A stretch of 64,000 bases of DNA from Hygrocybe punicea (Eukaryota; Basidiomycota; Agaricomycetes; Agaricales; Hygrophoraceae): contig OY744473.1 of NCBI GenBank assembly GCA_963556145.1, positions 558,001 to 622,000 of the forward strand, written 5' to 3'. Of the stretch, positions 35,426-47,993 are shown one piece after another. The notes below the pieces were generated by a model. That model was not told where the DNA came from. It did not search any database and was given only the letters and a program-made list of their open reading frames with translations. Made by a program: the position numbers and the translations under genes. Within the stretch, counting starts at the first letter, position 1. Each line of letters opens with the position of its first letter.

Positions 35426-38400
35426 CAAGGGGGGCCTGGCATTCAAACCCCGCACCCGAGGTGGGGGGGGGGGTCACAGGCCACGCAAAAAAAAAAAAAG
35501 GAATACTTTAATATGTAGCCTTATATAGTAATTTTTGACTTTCCTGCCACCCCTGAGTGCACAGAACACTTGCGCCATGGTGAAATCAAATAAAACGGCA
35601 CGTAATGAATCATCCATAGATACAGGAAACTAATACAAATGACAGGCAGCACCAAAATTTCAAGCTGGTGACAAGCTCGAGTGCCCAGAATGCCATGAGA
35701 TGATATTGGTGGGGACTGGTGGACAGGCAAGTCTGGGGCAACACACTGGCAAGTCCAAATGTCGTCAAACCATGAAGAGGAACCAGCAAACAAAAGGACT
35801 ACGTACGCTCTTCAATGTCGGTCTCACCCGCCGTATAGCGGGTCCAGTGCCACAGCCTCTGCATACACACATCCCTCCTCTCGTTCAAGCCAACTTAATT
35901 CCTGAAGATGTAGAGCTGGATCTGTTGGATGAAGACATGAACACCATAGAGTCCAGAGAACTAGGGGATGCTCATACTATCACAGATGCGACCGCTGTCC
36001 AAGAAACCTGTGATGATGCTGCCACTGCCCAAGCAACCTGTCCTGTCGACTCAGAGCGCAATGTCATCGATGTTGATGCTGCCGGTGATATTCACCCCGC
36101 GGAGCACAATGTCATTGACGATCTTCCTGTGAAACCAAATCAATCACTTGTCAGTACGCCATCGGCCCATCTCAAGCAGGTGTGCCACGGAATATACATA
36201 CCAATTCCATCCCAAATGTCCCCATATACCGCCTATCCATTCGGACTGCATGAATGCAGCGCACTTCCATGGATTATCCATATCAACAATAAGGGACTGC
36301 ACTTGCAATCGACTGGGTGTCGTGGTTCCACTAATAGTGGTCAGCCGTGCTGCTTCATCTGTCAAAAATTACAATTGAACCAAACATTAGAAGGTATCCT
36401 CGATCGCATGGAGAATGGAATCCACGAAAACGCACCGTACGCGTACCAACCGATAGCGGGTCTCCAAAAGATCCTCGAGTGGAAAAACAACAGCCTTGAC
36501 CTGATGAGAGTGGGGAAGATGAATGCGGCTCGAAAATTGAAGGGGAAGCTGGGTGTCTTGGACGACCAGAAGAAGTTACTCATGGCAGTCGCATATGGAG
36601 GAGTCAACCGGATCGATGCTTTGCTGAGAGCACGGTTAAAAAATAGAGCTGGGGCACAGGGGATGATGAAGTTAGTGGACAGGGCGATGCTTGGGTTGTA
36701 CAAGCCTAAGAACTTTACTGAGGAGGAGATGCTGCAAAATTTGTTGTTCCTCAAGCTCGGTGGTTCACGTGTAGCTGAGATCGCCCACCGTGCTCTGGGA
36801 GGTCCTGGAGTCAGCACACTCCAAAGACATTCCGTAAACCAACTGCTGCGCACTGTGTCTTCGTTCCCAATGACAGCCGATATCTGCTACAATCTAGACG
36901 CCTCGTTCAGCGTCAGCGTCAACAGCGGCAAAGAAGGCACAAGCAACAATGCAACAGGATACGTATTGATGTTTGATGAGATCACTGTTGAACGTCGTCC
37001 TCGATGGGACGACACGACGAATCAGTTCCTTGGGGTTTGTGGAGAACACGGCCAGAGTCTTGGTCTTGAGTTCTGTTCGCTGGAGGAGGTTGAGGCGTTG
37101 TGTGAGGCAGTTGGTCGCAACGAGGTACACCTCGCTTCGGAGGTATGTGGCATTCCGTTTTGAGCTTCTCTTTTCCCACCATTCCGTTGCACCACTGTAG
37201 GCTACTGTTGCTGCTATCGGGACTTTATTGGATGCGTCAAGAGTCTACGGAGCACGACCAATTATGATATCGGGGACTTGTAAACGTGAGAACGCCGTTC
37301 GCCACGCCTCTTTAATCTCCACCGTCGTCGATGCTTGCACTTCGAGAGCTGCGATGATACCTGGGTCCCACCTAATATCTCTTGCATCTGATGGTGAAAC
37401 CCGACGCAGCGCTGCTCTCGCACAATTAACTCAGAAGAAATCGCTTCCCAAGTCGTCCAACATCTTTCATTTACTCGGCCATCTCAAATTATTCAATACG
37501 CTTGTAGGCGACGACGATATTACGTGCGACAAAGACTACAAACACATTTTCAAGCGGCTGCGCAATCTCTTACTTCATGACAAGGGTACTATGGTCAACG
37601 GTATCCACATCACTCCCTCCGTGCTTAGCTGGCACTTATGAGCTGATGGAATGCCAGCGCACAAGATCAATTACCTTCTCAATCCCGCTGACAAGCAAGA
37701 CGTCACACTCGTTTTTACTCTCCTGCATGCCATCTGGTCTCTACGCTCTCCCGAACCCACAGATCGCCCAGGTTTTGCAGCCACACGCGAAGCGCTGAAG
37801 ACCCTCAGCTCACTTTTCCATCACCTCATGCTTCCGTATGTGCAAGTCACCATGTCCTTACACCATCAATTGGTCAACTTGAGTGCCACCTCACATCTCG
37901 CCACCTTCCTTTATACCACGCATTCTGGTGGCAAACAATTCCTCCCAACGATCCTCTATGACGACATTCAAATTATGATCAAGAACGTCTATTTTTGTGT
38001 TGCGAAAACCAAGGTCGATCACCCAGATGCTTGATTTTGGACAATCTTACTAGGAACAGATCGACTTGAGATTTCGTTTGGAATCTATTGGACGATGATC
38101 GGCAATGACGCCAATGCTGATATTCTTCAGCTCACTAACCATATTTCTAGTGTTACAGAAGTCTCCAAGATTCTGAGTGAGCACCCGGAATGGGACCGTG
38201 GCCCTCAGCAGCTCAAGCTCCCTACGTTCAACGAGAAGGAAGAGGTTATAGCCAAGACTGATCACATCAATCCTGTGTCGTGGATGGGAGATGTTCGAGT
38301 CTCCCAAGTCCTTCCCGTCACCTGCTGGAACAATGGACGTCGTTTAATCGAGAACTGCCACAAGAATGCTCGGGATATGTTCATGAAAATGGAAGAAAAC

Positions 38401-40580
38401 GGTGTCGACGTACTCTTCCCATTTGCAGGCAGGCTTGAAGATGATCGGTCGGACGGAGTCGGCGAAGAAGGCAATGATGAGGAGAGCGAGATGCCTGCCC
38501 TGCCACAGGGGAGTGCTTCCCCAGAGGCTGCATCTGCAGAGGACCTTGATCTTGAAGACCAAGTGGCTATCGAGGAGAGTGGGGCAAATCTGACTTCATT
38601 CGAGCCCTTCGTTGAGGTGCAGGGGAAACCAGTCTACAAAGCTCGTATTCTGCAAGAATACTTCAAGTTCAAGACAAATTTGGGCTCCACTGATCGACTA
38701 AAATGGGTCGCCGGCCTCTTGCGTTACGCTATCTCACCAGACGCCTCTTCCGACATCCTCGATTTCGACTCGGTTTTTGGTGGACAAACTCTGTTCATCA
38801 ATGAACCAGTAGCAACGCTCATGAAATGCAACGACCTCATCTTTCTTGCACTCAGTCACATCACCAGTATTGCTGTAGATCATCAATCCGTACCACAAAT
38901 TGCCCTCGAACTCGTAGCCGAGAAGACGGTCTCCCTCTCCATTCAGCTTCTGCATCTCGCTTATCTTGATCCATCCTCCAACCCTGCCAGTGCGGATTGG
39001 GAGTGGACGCACAAGTTGGACACCACCCACAAATTACCAGGCCGTTTGGTTGAAACAATCAATCCCACCGTTTCCATGCAGACCACAGGAAATCCCATGT
39101 ACCTGTTTTGTAGTGAGGAATTGAGGTTGCTGGCAGCAAGTCTGTATGCTCGTTTATCTTCTGGTGATGCTCTCGTGCTGCCGGTGGTGAACCAATCAGA
39201 ATATTTCCCGTACCGAGCATCAGGTGTGTGTCATCTGTTGGATATATAGAACAGACCTAACCACAATACAGGACGTGCAGCATTTCTGTGCGAGTCTGAT
39301 CACGGAGATTCGCAATTGTGTGATTCGGATATTTGTCCGAAGTGTAGGCCTGCCTACGAGTGGGACAGGACACAAGCCCAGCGCGTCTTAGAGCATGTTG
39401 GCACCCATATCCTCTTCGACTCGACCGTCAGTCATCTCAGTGAGACCTGCGGATTCTGCTTGCAGTCAGGATCGACGTGTGTCTTCTATTTGCGCAAGGG
39501 CAAAGGTTCAGGCAGTGGACCTCAAGTCGATCTGATGAGATCTCGTTGCCCAAACCTCGTCAAGTTTTCATACCAGTCTGCTTTGACATCCACCGACTCA
39601 GCTCCCTGCAGCAACGTTCCAATCCCATGCCCCCTCTGTCCCGCCAAAGACCCTGCAATCTGGCGATACAATATGAAGATGCACTTTCACAACAACCACC
39701 CGACGGTGCCATTGGTGACCTACGAGGCACAATTCAAGATATCGGATGCTGAGAAGGCGGGAATGGAATTGCTTTGGCGGAAAAAGCCCAGGATGGGGAA
39801 GAAGAAGGCTCGGACACATCACACGGCCTTAGCCATCTCGGATGCACATAGTTCACGGCTCATCATCAGGTAATGCTCACATGGCCGTTGTCTTGAGATC
39901 TAGTCCTGAATGGCATTTGCAGCGACTTATCTGTTGATGGAACACCTCAAGATGATGTCCTCGATCAAGAAACCACTTGCACAGAACCGCACATGTCTGA
40001 GGAAGGATCAGTTAGGAGTGAGTTAACAGACAACGACGAGGAGCTCCCTGAAGCTATCATTCCGACCGATTCCTCAACATTGCCAAGTGAGTGGTGTGTG
40101 ATTTGAGCACTCCGGTCACTGATGATCCACAAGATGTCGGAACAAACCAGACAGAGTTCACAATTGCTGCTGAACCCACCCGCATTGGCCGAGTATGGAA
40201 GACTCGGGATATGGCAGACATATATGCCTGCTTGTGTGGCAATAAAGTGAGTCAGACTGATATTGAGGCCGACAAGGCTGCCAGGTGCATTTATCCAGGC
40301 TGCGAGACTCAATGGGTAAGTAATTTCCCACTACATTTATGCTCAGACTGATTGGGTGTTGGTACAGTTTCATTTGGATTGTCTCAACCTTGACTTCATG
40401 CCTCGCAACTGGCGGTGTGAGGTGCATGCAAACATCAAGAAGAGTCGGCGGTAGATTGGATTGCCTTTTTTGTATATTACATAATTAAATATACCCATAT
40501 TAGGAAGGAGGGGTCCCTGAAATTGTCGAAATGAAAATTTTCGACCCACGTTTAAGTTTTTGAATGCCAGGCCCCCCTTG
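35426..40580 (+). mobile_element. P-superfamily-like DNA transposon, copy 1
   Basis: Perfect inverted ends of 22 bp, beginning CAAGGGGGGCCTGGCATTCA, are flanked by a perfect 8-bp duplication GAACTCAA (35418-35425 and 40581-40588). The 5,155-bp element holds one gene on the plus strand. An 8-bp duplication together with ends starting CA is compatible with P elements. hAT would also give 8 bp, but the encoded protein is unlike the hAT protein in this window. Confidence 0.8.
35577..40454 (+). pseudogene. P-like DDE transposase with zinc fingers and a PHD-like C terminus
   Basis: A likely first exon is just the ATG at 35577. The main exon then opens near 35646 with a C2HC finger (ECPECHEM, then H and C). 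The order of acidic motifs is LMFDEITV (Asp at 36975), SLASDGETRR (Asp at 37390), DKDYKHIFKRLRN at about 37530, and TDRLEISFG (Glu at 38068). This is the D-D-E order and spacing with the H-x-x-K-x-x-R-N-like block that I associate with P and THAP9 transposases. C2H2-like fingers follow (39316-39800). The end has a PHD-like pattern (CLCG, CIYPGCETQW, FHLDC, stop at 40452-40454). Introns lie at about 37144-37200, 39225-39272, 39871-39921, 40086-40109 and 40317-40367. TGA codons at 37639-37641 and 38032-38034 inactivate it. Confidence 0.65.
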
Positions 40581-40908
40581 GAACTCAAAGTCACGGTCAA
40601 ACATAAATGTTACGGAATTTGCAACATACCACTCACGCGCAAAGAATACGATAGTGTATCCGGAACATCATAGACTAACAGAATTTACAATCGGCTCAAC
40701 CACCCAAAGTTGTTGAAGTTGCGCAAACGTGCATAGTAATAGAAAGAAATATTGCTGGTCCAATCTGTCTAACAACAGCACGGCAGCGATTTCGCGTTCG
40801 AGATACTGTATCTACGGAAGACTACATACTACAACAGATCAAAATCGGTTATCGTACAAAAATACTGGTCGTCTCCTGCAAACAAACCCCCCAGTCGTCT
40901 TTGAACTT

Positions 40909-42835
40909 TCACGCACGATCGAAATACCATGCTTGGTTGGCGCCACCCTGATTGTTGGTAGTCATATAGTTGCTGTAAGCTAAAAGCTGTAAAAGTGCCG
41001 GATGAATTGGCATATGCATGACGTTGTAGAAAGTGGAAGTTCTCTGGACCGTCCGTACCTCGGTGCCATTATTAGACAGTCCTCCCGCGAGATCCACAAC
41101 TAGGTCTTGAGACTTGGCAAGGAGTATTCTTGAGAATTTGATCAAGATCAAAAAGTCAAGTGATGATGGCATATGTTGTGAGATTAACTAGATCAAAGGC
41201 AACTTACTGGAATGTGACGACATTAGCCTGCGCTTCAGGCGCCGGGTTGGGGTAGGAGGGGGTGATATAGAACCTATCACCAGTCTTTCTTCCCTGAAGA
41301 ACCAGCCCGTTCGGGCCCCGAACGGCAGCAGCAAAAAGATCGTTGCTTTTGTTCTTCAACAAATACCCGCCGAGGTCACATTGGAGAGTCCACTGAGAAA
41401 GAAAAACAAAAATGAGTATTTTTCCAGGCAGCCCCGCGGGAACAAAGGTAATATCGAGTTCACGGGAAGATGTCAGGCAAGTAAGTAAAAAAAAAACATA
41501 CCGTCTGCTTTTTCTCACCATTCATCGCCCACCCAGTGACCGAGGCACCGATCCCGCCATCCAAATTCATTACGGTTGCGGTCATGGCACTACGGATAAC
41601 ATAATCGCCGCTTGGGATGATGTCGTAGGGAGACGGCGGCTTTAAACCAGTATTGAAGAACTCAATCTCATGCTGGGCGGCGGTTCGGAAGAGCGTTCGC
41701 CAGTAAACCAGCAGAGTGCTGCGCACATCGCTGCCGGACTTGGACATGAGCAGCTTCATGTTCTCGTTGCAAAACTCTTATCCAGATGGAGAGAGTTAGT
41801 GAATTGTGAACAGACGATGAAGAATAACTCCAAAATAAAACGGACTTCGATAACGTGCCACTGACGAGACACTCATATTTTGAGAGATCCACATTTTGTA
41901 ATAGATGGTATCTGTGAAAAAAAAAACATTTTGAATCGCTCAACTCATGAATTTGGTTAGACTTACTCTTGAGGCAGCCGCTCATGCCGTCAAGCTTCCT
42001 GGCAATCTGGTCGTAACCCTTGAGAATGATTCCGTTAACATCACACTCGTAATCAAGATGTTTGGGTGAATCAGATTTAAACCCACAATAATACAGGGCA
42101 GCATCATGACATGCAGACTAGTGAAAAATATACCAATCGGTCAGACGACAAATAAAGTTGTTGATTTTCGGACGTCATGTACCTGAACCAATCCCCCGTC
42201 TCTATCTCCTTGTTCTGCCAATCGATGTATGCTGTTGCTGCCGCCGCAGGTTCCGTTTTCTCGACTTGATCATTGGTGAGCCCAAGACTGAGACAGGTGC
42301 TCAATTGTGCCTCGGCGTAACCAACGGATTTGGTAATTTCTGGTCCCGCTTGAGTGAGAACATTCCAATCTTTGTACGAGAGCTTGTGGTAGAGACCGAG
42401 TCGGGTACGGACGGCGTTTCTAAGATAAAACAGATCTTGCTGTATCAAAAATGTAGTCAATGATTTGGAATGTTGAGAATTATAAAATGAACATACGATC
42501 ATGTAATATCTAAAGCCATCGAGAGAGGCGGTACCATCGGCCATGGCATGGCAGAACGGGTGGTTGATCAATTCGGTCCACACGTCCAGATTGTATATGA
42601 TCATGTCATTCACGAAGTCTCTGGGGAAGCATTCGTCGAGAGTAAGTCATTCTCATTTTACGGAAGATCATATTCATTACGGAGATTCGTAAGGGAGGGC
42701 TGCTCCCAACTCTGTGTCAGAAATGCCGCGGTGTTTGAGAGCCAAGTCTGTATTGGCTCGATCGTAACCAATGAACACGCGAGAGGGAATCGTGTCCTCG
42801 GGTTTGGACGGGACTGGGAACGCTAAGCCAGACAT
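40909..42835 (-). CDS. TENA/THI-4 domain protein with ricin-B-like beta-trefoil
   Basis: The start ATG at 42835 opens exon 1 (42835-42681). Exon 2 is 42620-42497 and exon 3 runs from about 42439 to 42191, all in phase. The N-terminal part has the TENA/THI-4 pattern (HPFCHAMADGTASLDGFRYY, then QDLFYLRNAV and YAEAQLS), a helical heme-oxygenase-like fold linked to thiamin-degradation salvage. Residues equivalent to the catalytic Cys were not identified. After several small exons (about 42090-41690) come three beta-trefoil-like repeats: SGDYVIRSAMTATVMNLDGG, GGYLLKNKSND, and LVVDLAGGLSNNGTEV with a closing NQAWYF. That closing block resembles the QxW motif of ricin B lectins. The stop is at 40909-40911. 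The join after exon 3 is not settled. No signal peptide is seen. Confidence 0.6.
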
Positions 42836-43345
42836 ATTGAGTTGGGGGGGAATGGATGAGTTGGAGGGAAGAGAAGAGTTAATCAAAAGATCGATGACCT
42901 TGTCAGCCCTTTAGCCAATGAGAGTTTACATGATTTAATTCAGGGTGTGGGGTAGGGTCCGCGGGTGTACAGTGCGCAGTGCCTGGCAAGTATCATGTCA
43001 TTTGAAACCAAAAGGAGGTTAGGCTTATCATATCATCCACGGACATAATAAGATACCTTGATAGACGCTCTAAAAGGTTTGGGGTGTCTCTTTCTTCGGG
43101 CTCGTTGTGGACGACAGCTAGATACTCGGAGGTTGCCGAAAGGTCTGACACAAGTCACTCTATGTATAAACGGAAAGTCACGATTAAGTCATAGTCTCAT
43201 GCCTGACTTCCTTTTATTATATAATCAGTAGTACTGGCGGTTGCCGAGCACTCTGTTCCAGTTGGTGCTACACATGTTGTATAGGAAATCTGGTGACTTT
43301 CGATTGACGGGGTGTAGAGTGTAGGTCATGTGACGTGAACACATA
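42836..43345. other. Upstream region of the TENA-type gene
   Basis: No coding pattern was seen. Homopolymer G runs occur near 42846, and AT-rich stretches near 43200 may hold the promoter. It ends at the foldback element. Confidence 0.4.
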
Positions 43346-43555
43346 CTATAATTTTATTGCTGTTTTCAAAATGTATGACATTTTTTGAAAAAATAAATGT
43401 TTGAAAGAACAAACATATATATTTGAAGGATTTACTTTTTTGAATATATATGTTTGTTCTTTCAAAGATTTAGTTTCTTAAATATATATGTTTGTTCTTT
43501 CAATTTATTTTTTCAAAAAATGTCATGCATTTTGAAAACAGCAATCATGATATAG
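43346..43555. repeat. Foldback inverted repeat (about 85-bp arms)
   Basis: The arms begin CTATAATTTTATTGCTGTTTTC on the left and end with its near-complement GAAAACAGCAATCATGATATAG. Both contain TGACATTTTTTGAAAAAATAAA and GAAAGAACAAACATATATAT in inverse orientation. The 210-bp palindrome could form a long hairpin. It may be a MITE without a visible target duplication. Confidence 0.8.
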
Positions 43556-43852
43556 GCTGAAATAACATGTCCATGCCCGATAGTTCGACTGCCTCAGAGC
43601 CTCCAAGTGAGCCCACATGCCCTTCTGGCATCCTGGAAGAAGCCCAGGAAGCTGCCCAAAAGGATCATGGCTATGACTCCGTGGCTACACGATCAACAAT
43701 CAAAGATCAATTTCAAGAGCTGTTTGATGGCAAATGACCCTATGGCTGGCAAATGGATGTAACAGAGGCCCTACTCTTTGGCCATGACTGCATTGCGATA
43801 GCTGGAACTGGATCAGGAAAGATGCTTCCATTTGGGATGCCTCTTTTGTCTC

Positions 43853-44976
43853 TAGGCAATGGCACGGATACTCTGTGGATACAAATTTTCTGATCCGTAT
43901 CCATATCCGTGAAAATCCGTACCCGTGTATCCGTCAGGCACGGATTTTTCCCACGGATACTTTACCCATGGATACGGATTATCCATGGGTATGAGTATGG
44001 GTACCGTGACTATTATAATTATATCTAGATATTATTTTTCTACTAAATATACAGTATATACTACAATTACATTGGGCAGTTGCCAGCCCAGTGTTGTTCT
44101 TGCGAACGTCCCGCCATGTCCAAGTCGATATGTCGTGCCATCGCCGTTGTCGACGCGCCACCACTGTTGTCGACGCGTCACTGCTGTTGTCAATGCGTCA
44201 CTGCCATTGTCGACGCGTCACTGCCGTTGTCGATGCGTCGCCGGTGTTGCCGTGTTGCCATTGTTGTTGTTGTCGATGCGACGCCTAAGTCGACGCGTCG
44301 CCATCCCGGAATGCGTCCTCCCACCGGTCCCTACACCTCGCGTGGGCCAGACGCACGTTAATTGACGTGGTCATCACCCTCGCGAGGTAGACAGGGGGGC
44401 CTCTGGTGGGCTTCGCACTCAGAGGTAACCTCGTTCACGAGGTGGGGTCTCTGGTGGGCTTCACACTCGGGGTTAACCTCGTTCACAAGGGGTGGGGGTG
44501 CCACGTGAGCCCTACACGTCAGTCGACGCGTCTGCACGTGTTTGCGAGGTAGTTGTGTATTCTTCTGTCCCTGTATTCTGTGCTGGAGACCTCACGAACA
44601 CGCGTTGATGTGTGTCCGTGAGGCGTGGTTGTTGCAAGGTGCAGTTGTTGCGAGGCGTTGTCGTTGGGAGGCGTGGTTGTTGGGAGGGTTAGCCAAAGTC
44701 TTAGAGGCTGGGATGGGGGCACATACCTGGCCATTCGGTGGGCGCACCACCCTCCCGGCCATTCTCCTTCTGTTGCGTTGATGTTGTTGTCGCGTTCTCG
44801 TTGTTGTCGCGATCTGGTGGTGGTTCCTGCTAAAGTAATTAGTTGTCACTATTGCCATATCCAGCAGTATCCGTATCCGTGGGTCCACAGATCTCACTAG
44901 TCCCGATCCGTACCCGTACCCGCACGGATACGGATACCCATGGATACGGATTTATCTGTATCCGTGCCATTGCCTA
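43853..44976. mobile_element. hAT-type MITE, TIR family B, copy in the RecQ relic
   Basis: The ends TAGGCAATGGCACGGATAC and the inverse GTATCCGTGCCATTGCCTA are flanked by a perfect 8-bp duplication TTTGTCTC (43845-43852 and 44977-44984). Dense ATCCGTA-type subterminal repeats occur at both ends. The core carries a minisatellite of about 24 bp (GTCGACGCGTCACTG, 44140-44300) and a pair of longer repeats of about 60 bp containing CTCTGGTGGGCTTC (44400-44500). A palindrome TTAATTGAC lies near 44358. Its ends match those of the 9-kb hAT at 52600-61605. Confidence 0.88.
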
Positions 44977-46684
44977 TTTGTCTCCCGATGCTCGTGACAA
45001 AATGGTCCTCATATTGTCTCCTCTCAATGCACTTGAGGCAGAGCAGGTGTGTCCATTCTGGTCTTATCCTCATCTTAAAATGTTCTAACTTGCTGTAGGC
45101 CAAATGTTTCAAGAAAATGGGCCTGATGGCAACGGCCATCAATGGAGATGTCTATTCTGTTGATCTTCACAAAGTAAGACTGTTCTTTTGTCATTTGTTT
45201 CAGCTTATCATGATGTGACACCCAGAAAATCGAATCTCATTACTACCCAGTCTTGTTCACATCTCCGGAGATGTGCCTCCACCATCCCAAATTCTTGCAG
45301 TTGCTACGATCATCCGAATTTGCTAAATATCTCCTCTCAATTATCGTCAATGAAGCTCACTGTATTTCTGAATGGGGCAAATCATTTAGAAAGGACTATG
45401 CAGATCTTGGCATGCTACACTCCTATGTACTGACCCACATCCCATTCCTGGTCACTTCCACTACCATGCCACCCAACATCTTACTCAACATCCAAAATCT
45501 GCTTGAATTCAAGACATCAAAAACCCTTATCATCAATCTTGGCAACGACCACCCAAATATCACCCCAATTGTTGCTCAGATGGCTGGTGCTGCCAGCAAT
45601 CTTGCTGTGCTTGACTTCGTGCTTGATGAGCCATGATCTGGCAAACCAATCTCTCGAACAATCATCTTTTTCAACTCTCAGGACCTTGCTTACAAGGGCT
45701 GTCGCCACCTCCAGAAGCTTGCACCCCCCAACATCTCAAACAAGATCGACTTTCTTCACACTCTACGCTCAGGTCGAGCCAAACGCAAAGTGATGAAACG
45801 ATTCCGATCTGGAAATGTGGACATACTATGTGCAACTGAGGCTGCAGGCATGGTGAGTATGATGAAATGCTTTATTCCTCAGCTGATTATCTCTTAGGGT
45901 ATGGACATACCCGACGTTCACCATGTGATTGGCTTCATGGTCCCTTCATCGCTGTCTGCCTGGACCCAGCATTCTGGACAAGCTGGGCGTGACAATGAAC
46001 CTGCCAAGGCCATTCTGTTGGTCAAGATGTCAGTATACCAAGTACACAAGGCAAAGGGGAAGAATGACAAAGCAAATCAAGGAATGGAGGGCGAGGATGA
46101 AATCACAGATGATGAAGATCAGGATCCTGATGGGGAAACACCAACAGAAAGCGCCAATACATGCCATGTCAAGAAAGTCGAACCAGGCATGTGTGAGTGG
46201 ATCGAGACCTGCCCAACAGACTGCAGGTGTTGTGTTTCCAACAAATATTTCAATAATCCCAAATGTACAAGTTGTAAGTCATCAACTTTACTGATATTCA
46301 TATATCTATTGACAAATTTATGCCAAAGTGTTGACCATCCCCTGCTGTGACATCTGTGTCTTGAGGAAAGCTCAAGACAAATGCTCGGAGCTCACCCTCA
46401 ATGAAATCACCATCTTGAATCTGTAGAAGACTTGAGATCGCCACCCCTCTGATTCCAGAAAGCAATATTAATGGAGCTGACACTGAGGAAGACAATGATC
46501 TGAACAAGAACATGGAAGTTGATGATGCAGCTGAGACCGTTACACAGTTGGGCAAGCAAAAACAACCACCCTGTCCCGGTTGCCAAGATAAAGATTGCCT
46601 TCAAAAGTGTTGAGAGGCCTTGACATCTTGGTGAGCCAAGATCTGGCAAGACGAATATGTGGACTGCATTTGGGGTCCCGAAAC

Positions 46685-47993
46685 TAGTGTTGGGGAAGTT
46701 CGGTTTGGTCCGGTTTGGGGCCTTTTTGCCCAAACCGGAAACCGAATGGTCCGGTTTTCCACCCAAAGTCCCCAAACCAGACCGAAACCGATGCAAACAG
46801 TTTGCATCGGTTCGGTTTTGGTCCAAACGCGGTCTGAACCGCGGACCACTAGTGCTCAGTGCCCCTGCACCATTCTGACCTCGCAACAGTGCTGCGCACG
46901 TCAATTGACGTGGCCAGCCTGTTTGCGAGGTGAGATTGGGGTGCTGGGGTGCTGGCACACCCTGCGCCGGCATTGAGCCGCACGCGGGCTTCTCCTTGGG
47001 TGTCCCGACGCGTCACACGCGTTGTACATGCGATGTGGGTTGACCGCGTTGGCCGTTTTCGGTGGACGCGTGATGGTGGTGGTGGTGGTGGTGGTGGTGC
47101 CCCACGCGTCATACACGTTGTGCACGCGACGACGGCTGGGCCGCTTTGGTTGTTTTCGGCGGACGCGTGGTGGTGGTGGCATAGGAGCCTCTTCGCGAGG
47201 GTGTCCGGACGCGTCATACGCATTGTACACACGACGACGGCCGGGTTGACCCCGCGTTGGCCTTCCTCGGTGGTGTTAGTGTTGCGTGGTGGTGGTGGTA
47301 CGGTGCCGCGTTCTATAATGGACGAATAAATCAGTGAAAAAATGAATAAAGGTACATACCACGAAGGAGCGGGGTGGATGCACCACCCCTGCTGCTCTTC
47401 CACCTTGTTGACTCCACCCCATTCACGTACGTTTGGCGCGCGTTTTGAACGCGTTTGGCGTGGCGCTGGGGGTGGGCCGTGGGCGTTGCTGTGGGCGCGT
47501 CCGGCGTGGCGTTGACGGTGGTTGTAACCGTCGCCGTTGTCGTTGCCGTTGTCGTGGTCGTTGTCGTGGTGGTGGTGGTGGTGGTGGTGGTGGTGGTGGT
47601 GGCCGTGGTGCATCAACCTGTAATTTGTAAATGCGTTAGTTAAGTTCGAATAAATAAAAATAAAAAACATACGCGGGCGGCAGGGAGTACCCCGCCGCCC
47701 GTTTTGTCGACCTCGGGTGCCCCATCGTCTTCGTTTGGCGTATATCGGGGGTGTTGTTGGTGGGGTTGGTGACTTTGGGTGACTTTCGAAGTCAGCCATG
47801 TAGCCGACTTTGGACTGTCGGTTTGCGGTTCAAACTGAGTTTGAAACCGTTTCGGCCCGCGGCCAAATCTCCAAACCGGAGACTGAACGGTTCGGTCTCA
47901 GCCAAAATTTCCCAAACCGAAACCGAAACCGGCGGTTTCGGTTTGGTCTAAACCGGGTTTGGGTCGGTCTGAGACCGAACTTCCCCAACACTA
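46685..47993. mobile_element. hAT-type MITE, TIR family A (TAGTGTTG), copy 2
   Basis: The ends TAGTGTTGGGGAAGTTCGG and the inverse CCGAACTTCCCCAACACTA are flanked by a perfect 8-bp duplication CCCGAAAC (46677-46684 and 47994-48001). GGTTCGGTTTGG-type subterminal repeats resemble those of the element at 23937-25153. The core is GGT/GTT triplet-rich (47070-47100 and 47565-47605) and includes the palindrome ACGTCAATTGACGT at 46899-46912. No transposase is encoded. Confidence 0.88.

Noticed and set aside
46849..47799. 316-codon frame with a His run
   Set aside because: It is produced by the GGT/GTT tract of the MITE at 46685-47993.
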